Shown here: positions 7,645 through 7,684 of the stretch, in pieces
How positions within the stretch are numbered: the first letter of the stretch is position 1
Layout of the letters: each line of letters opens with the position of its first letter
Origin: Pseudomonadota bacterium
GTDB lineage: Bacteria > Pseudomonadota > Alphaproteobacteria > Azospirillales > Azospirillaceae
DNA: 7,684 bases
Direction: 5' to 3'
NCBI GenBank assembly: GCA_023411035.1
Contig: JAEYPE010000235.1
Span: forward strand, 1-7,684
Translations under genes and position numbers: made by a program
Notes under the pieces: model-generated
What the model was told of the DNA's origin: nothing
The model's input: the letters and a program-made list of their open reading frames with translations, nothing else
Databases searched by the model: none

Positions 7645-7659
7645 TTCCACCCTGCGGAA
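7645..7659. promoter_or_regulatory. Inverted repeat, candidate operator of the hyi operon (IclR-like)
   Basis: The plus strand reads TTCCAC-CCT-GCGGAA, so the outer TTCC/GGAA arms and five of six pairs match. IclR-family regulators, which control many glyoxylate, allantoin and sugar-acid operons, bind TTCC-centre-GGAA palindromes of about this size. On the minus strand it lies 16 bases upstream of the TTGACG hexamer at 7628-7623. The corresponding -10 position (CGACCC) is poor. No IclR gene is in the window. Confidence 0.35.
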
Positions 7660-7684
7660 CTGTGGATCTGGCGGAGCCGCTTGC

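Noticed and set aside
7625..7684. Minus-strand frame open from the right edge to a TGA at 7625-7627, possible 3' end of an upstream gene
   Set aside because: Only 19 residues are visible (Ser/Arg-rich), with no similarity to a glyoxylate carboligase end, and the stretch overlaps promoter- and operator-like sequence. It is most likely chance.

Overview
The window is GC-rich chromosomal-type DNA, most consistent with an alphaproteobacterium of the Azospirillum/Rhodospirillales kind. This assignment is an inference from base composition, protein style and gene content, not from a search. It carries one fragment, five complete well-recognised or family-level genes, and one small unrecognised gene. 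There are no RNA genes apart from a riboswitch, and no insertion sequence, phage gene or CRISPR array that I can see.

Left part (1-850): the 3' end of an OxlT-like MFS transporter gene (+) converges on a small gene (-, 261-449) for a 62-residue single-pass membrane protein. A strong 17-bp hairpin terminator lies between them and is shared by both. The roughly 400-nt gap up to thiC holds a possible promoter and operator for the small gene, a possible thiC promoter, a clear TPP riboswitch aptamer (about 642-739), and a downstream leader that folds into a hairpin covering the thiC ribosome binding site.

Centre (851-4088): thiC (+) encodes phosphomethylpyrimidine synthase of thiamine biosynthesis. 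It converges on a second, complete OxlT-like transporter gene (-, 2790-4088). That gene has its own leader with inverted repeats and a strong Shine-Dalgarno sequence.

Right part (4356-7684): three genes on the minus strand run in the order hyi, glxR, ttuD (transcribed from right to left). They make the glycerate route: hydroxypyruvate isomerase interconverts hydroxypyruvate and tartronate semialdehyde, GlxR reduces tartronate semialdehyde to D-glycerate, and the MOFRL-type kinase phosphorylates glycerate to 2-phosphoglycerate. Glyoxylate carboligase (gcl), the usual fourth member, is not in the window. The leader upstream of hyi has two perfect 15-bp tandem copies and a TTCC/GGAA inverted repeat that could be an operator. 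Two oxalate/formate-type transporters near a glyoxylate-assimilation operon suggest uptake and use of C2 acids such as oxalate or glyoxylate.

Most of the window is ordinary metabolism. The most interesting element is the thiC leader. A 9-nt strand of the TPP aptamer (708-716) is perfectly complementary to 807-815, and that segment in turn supplies part of the strand that masks the thiC Shine-Dalgarno sequence. This gives a complete, testable two-state translational switch, and it indicates that the thiC start is at 851 rather than at the upstream in-frame ATG at 755.
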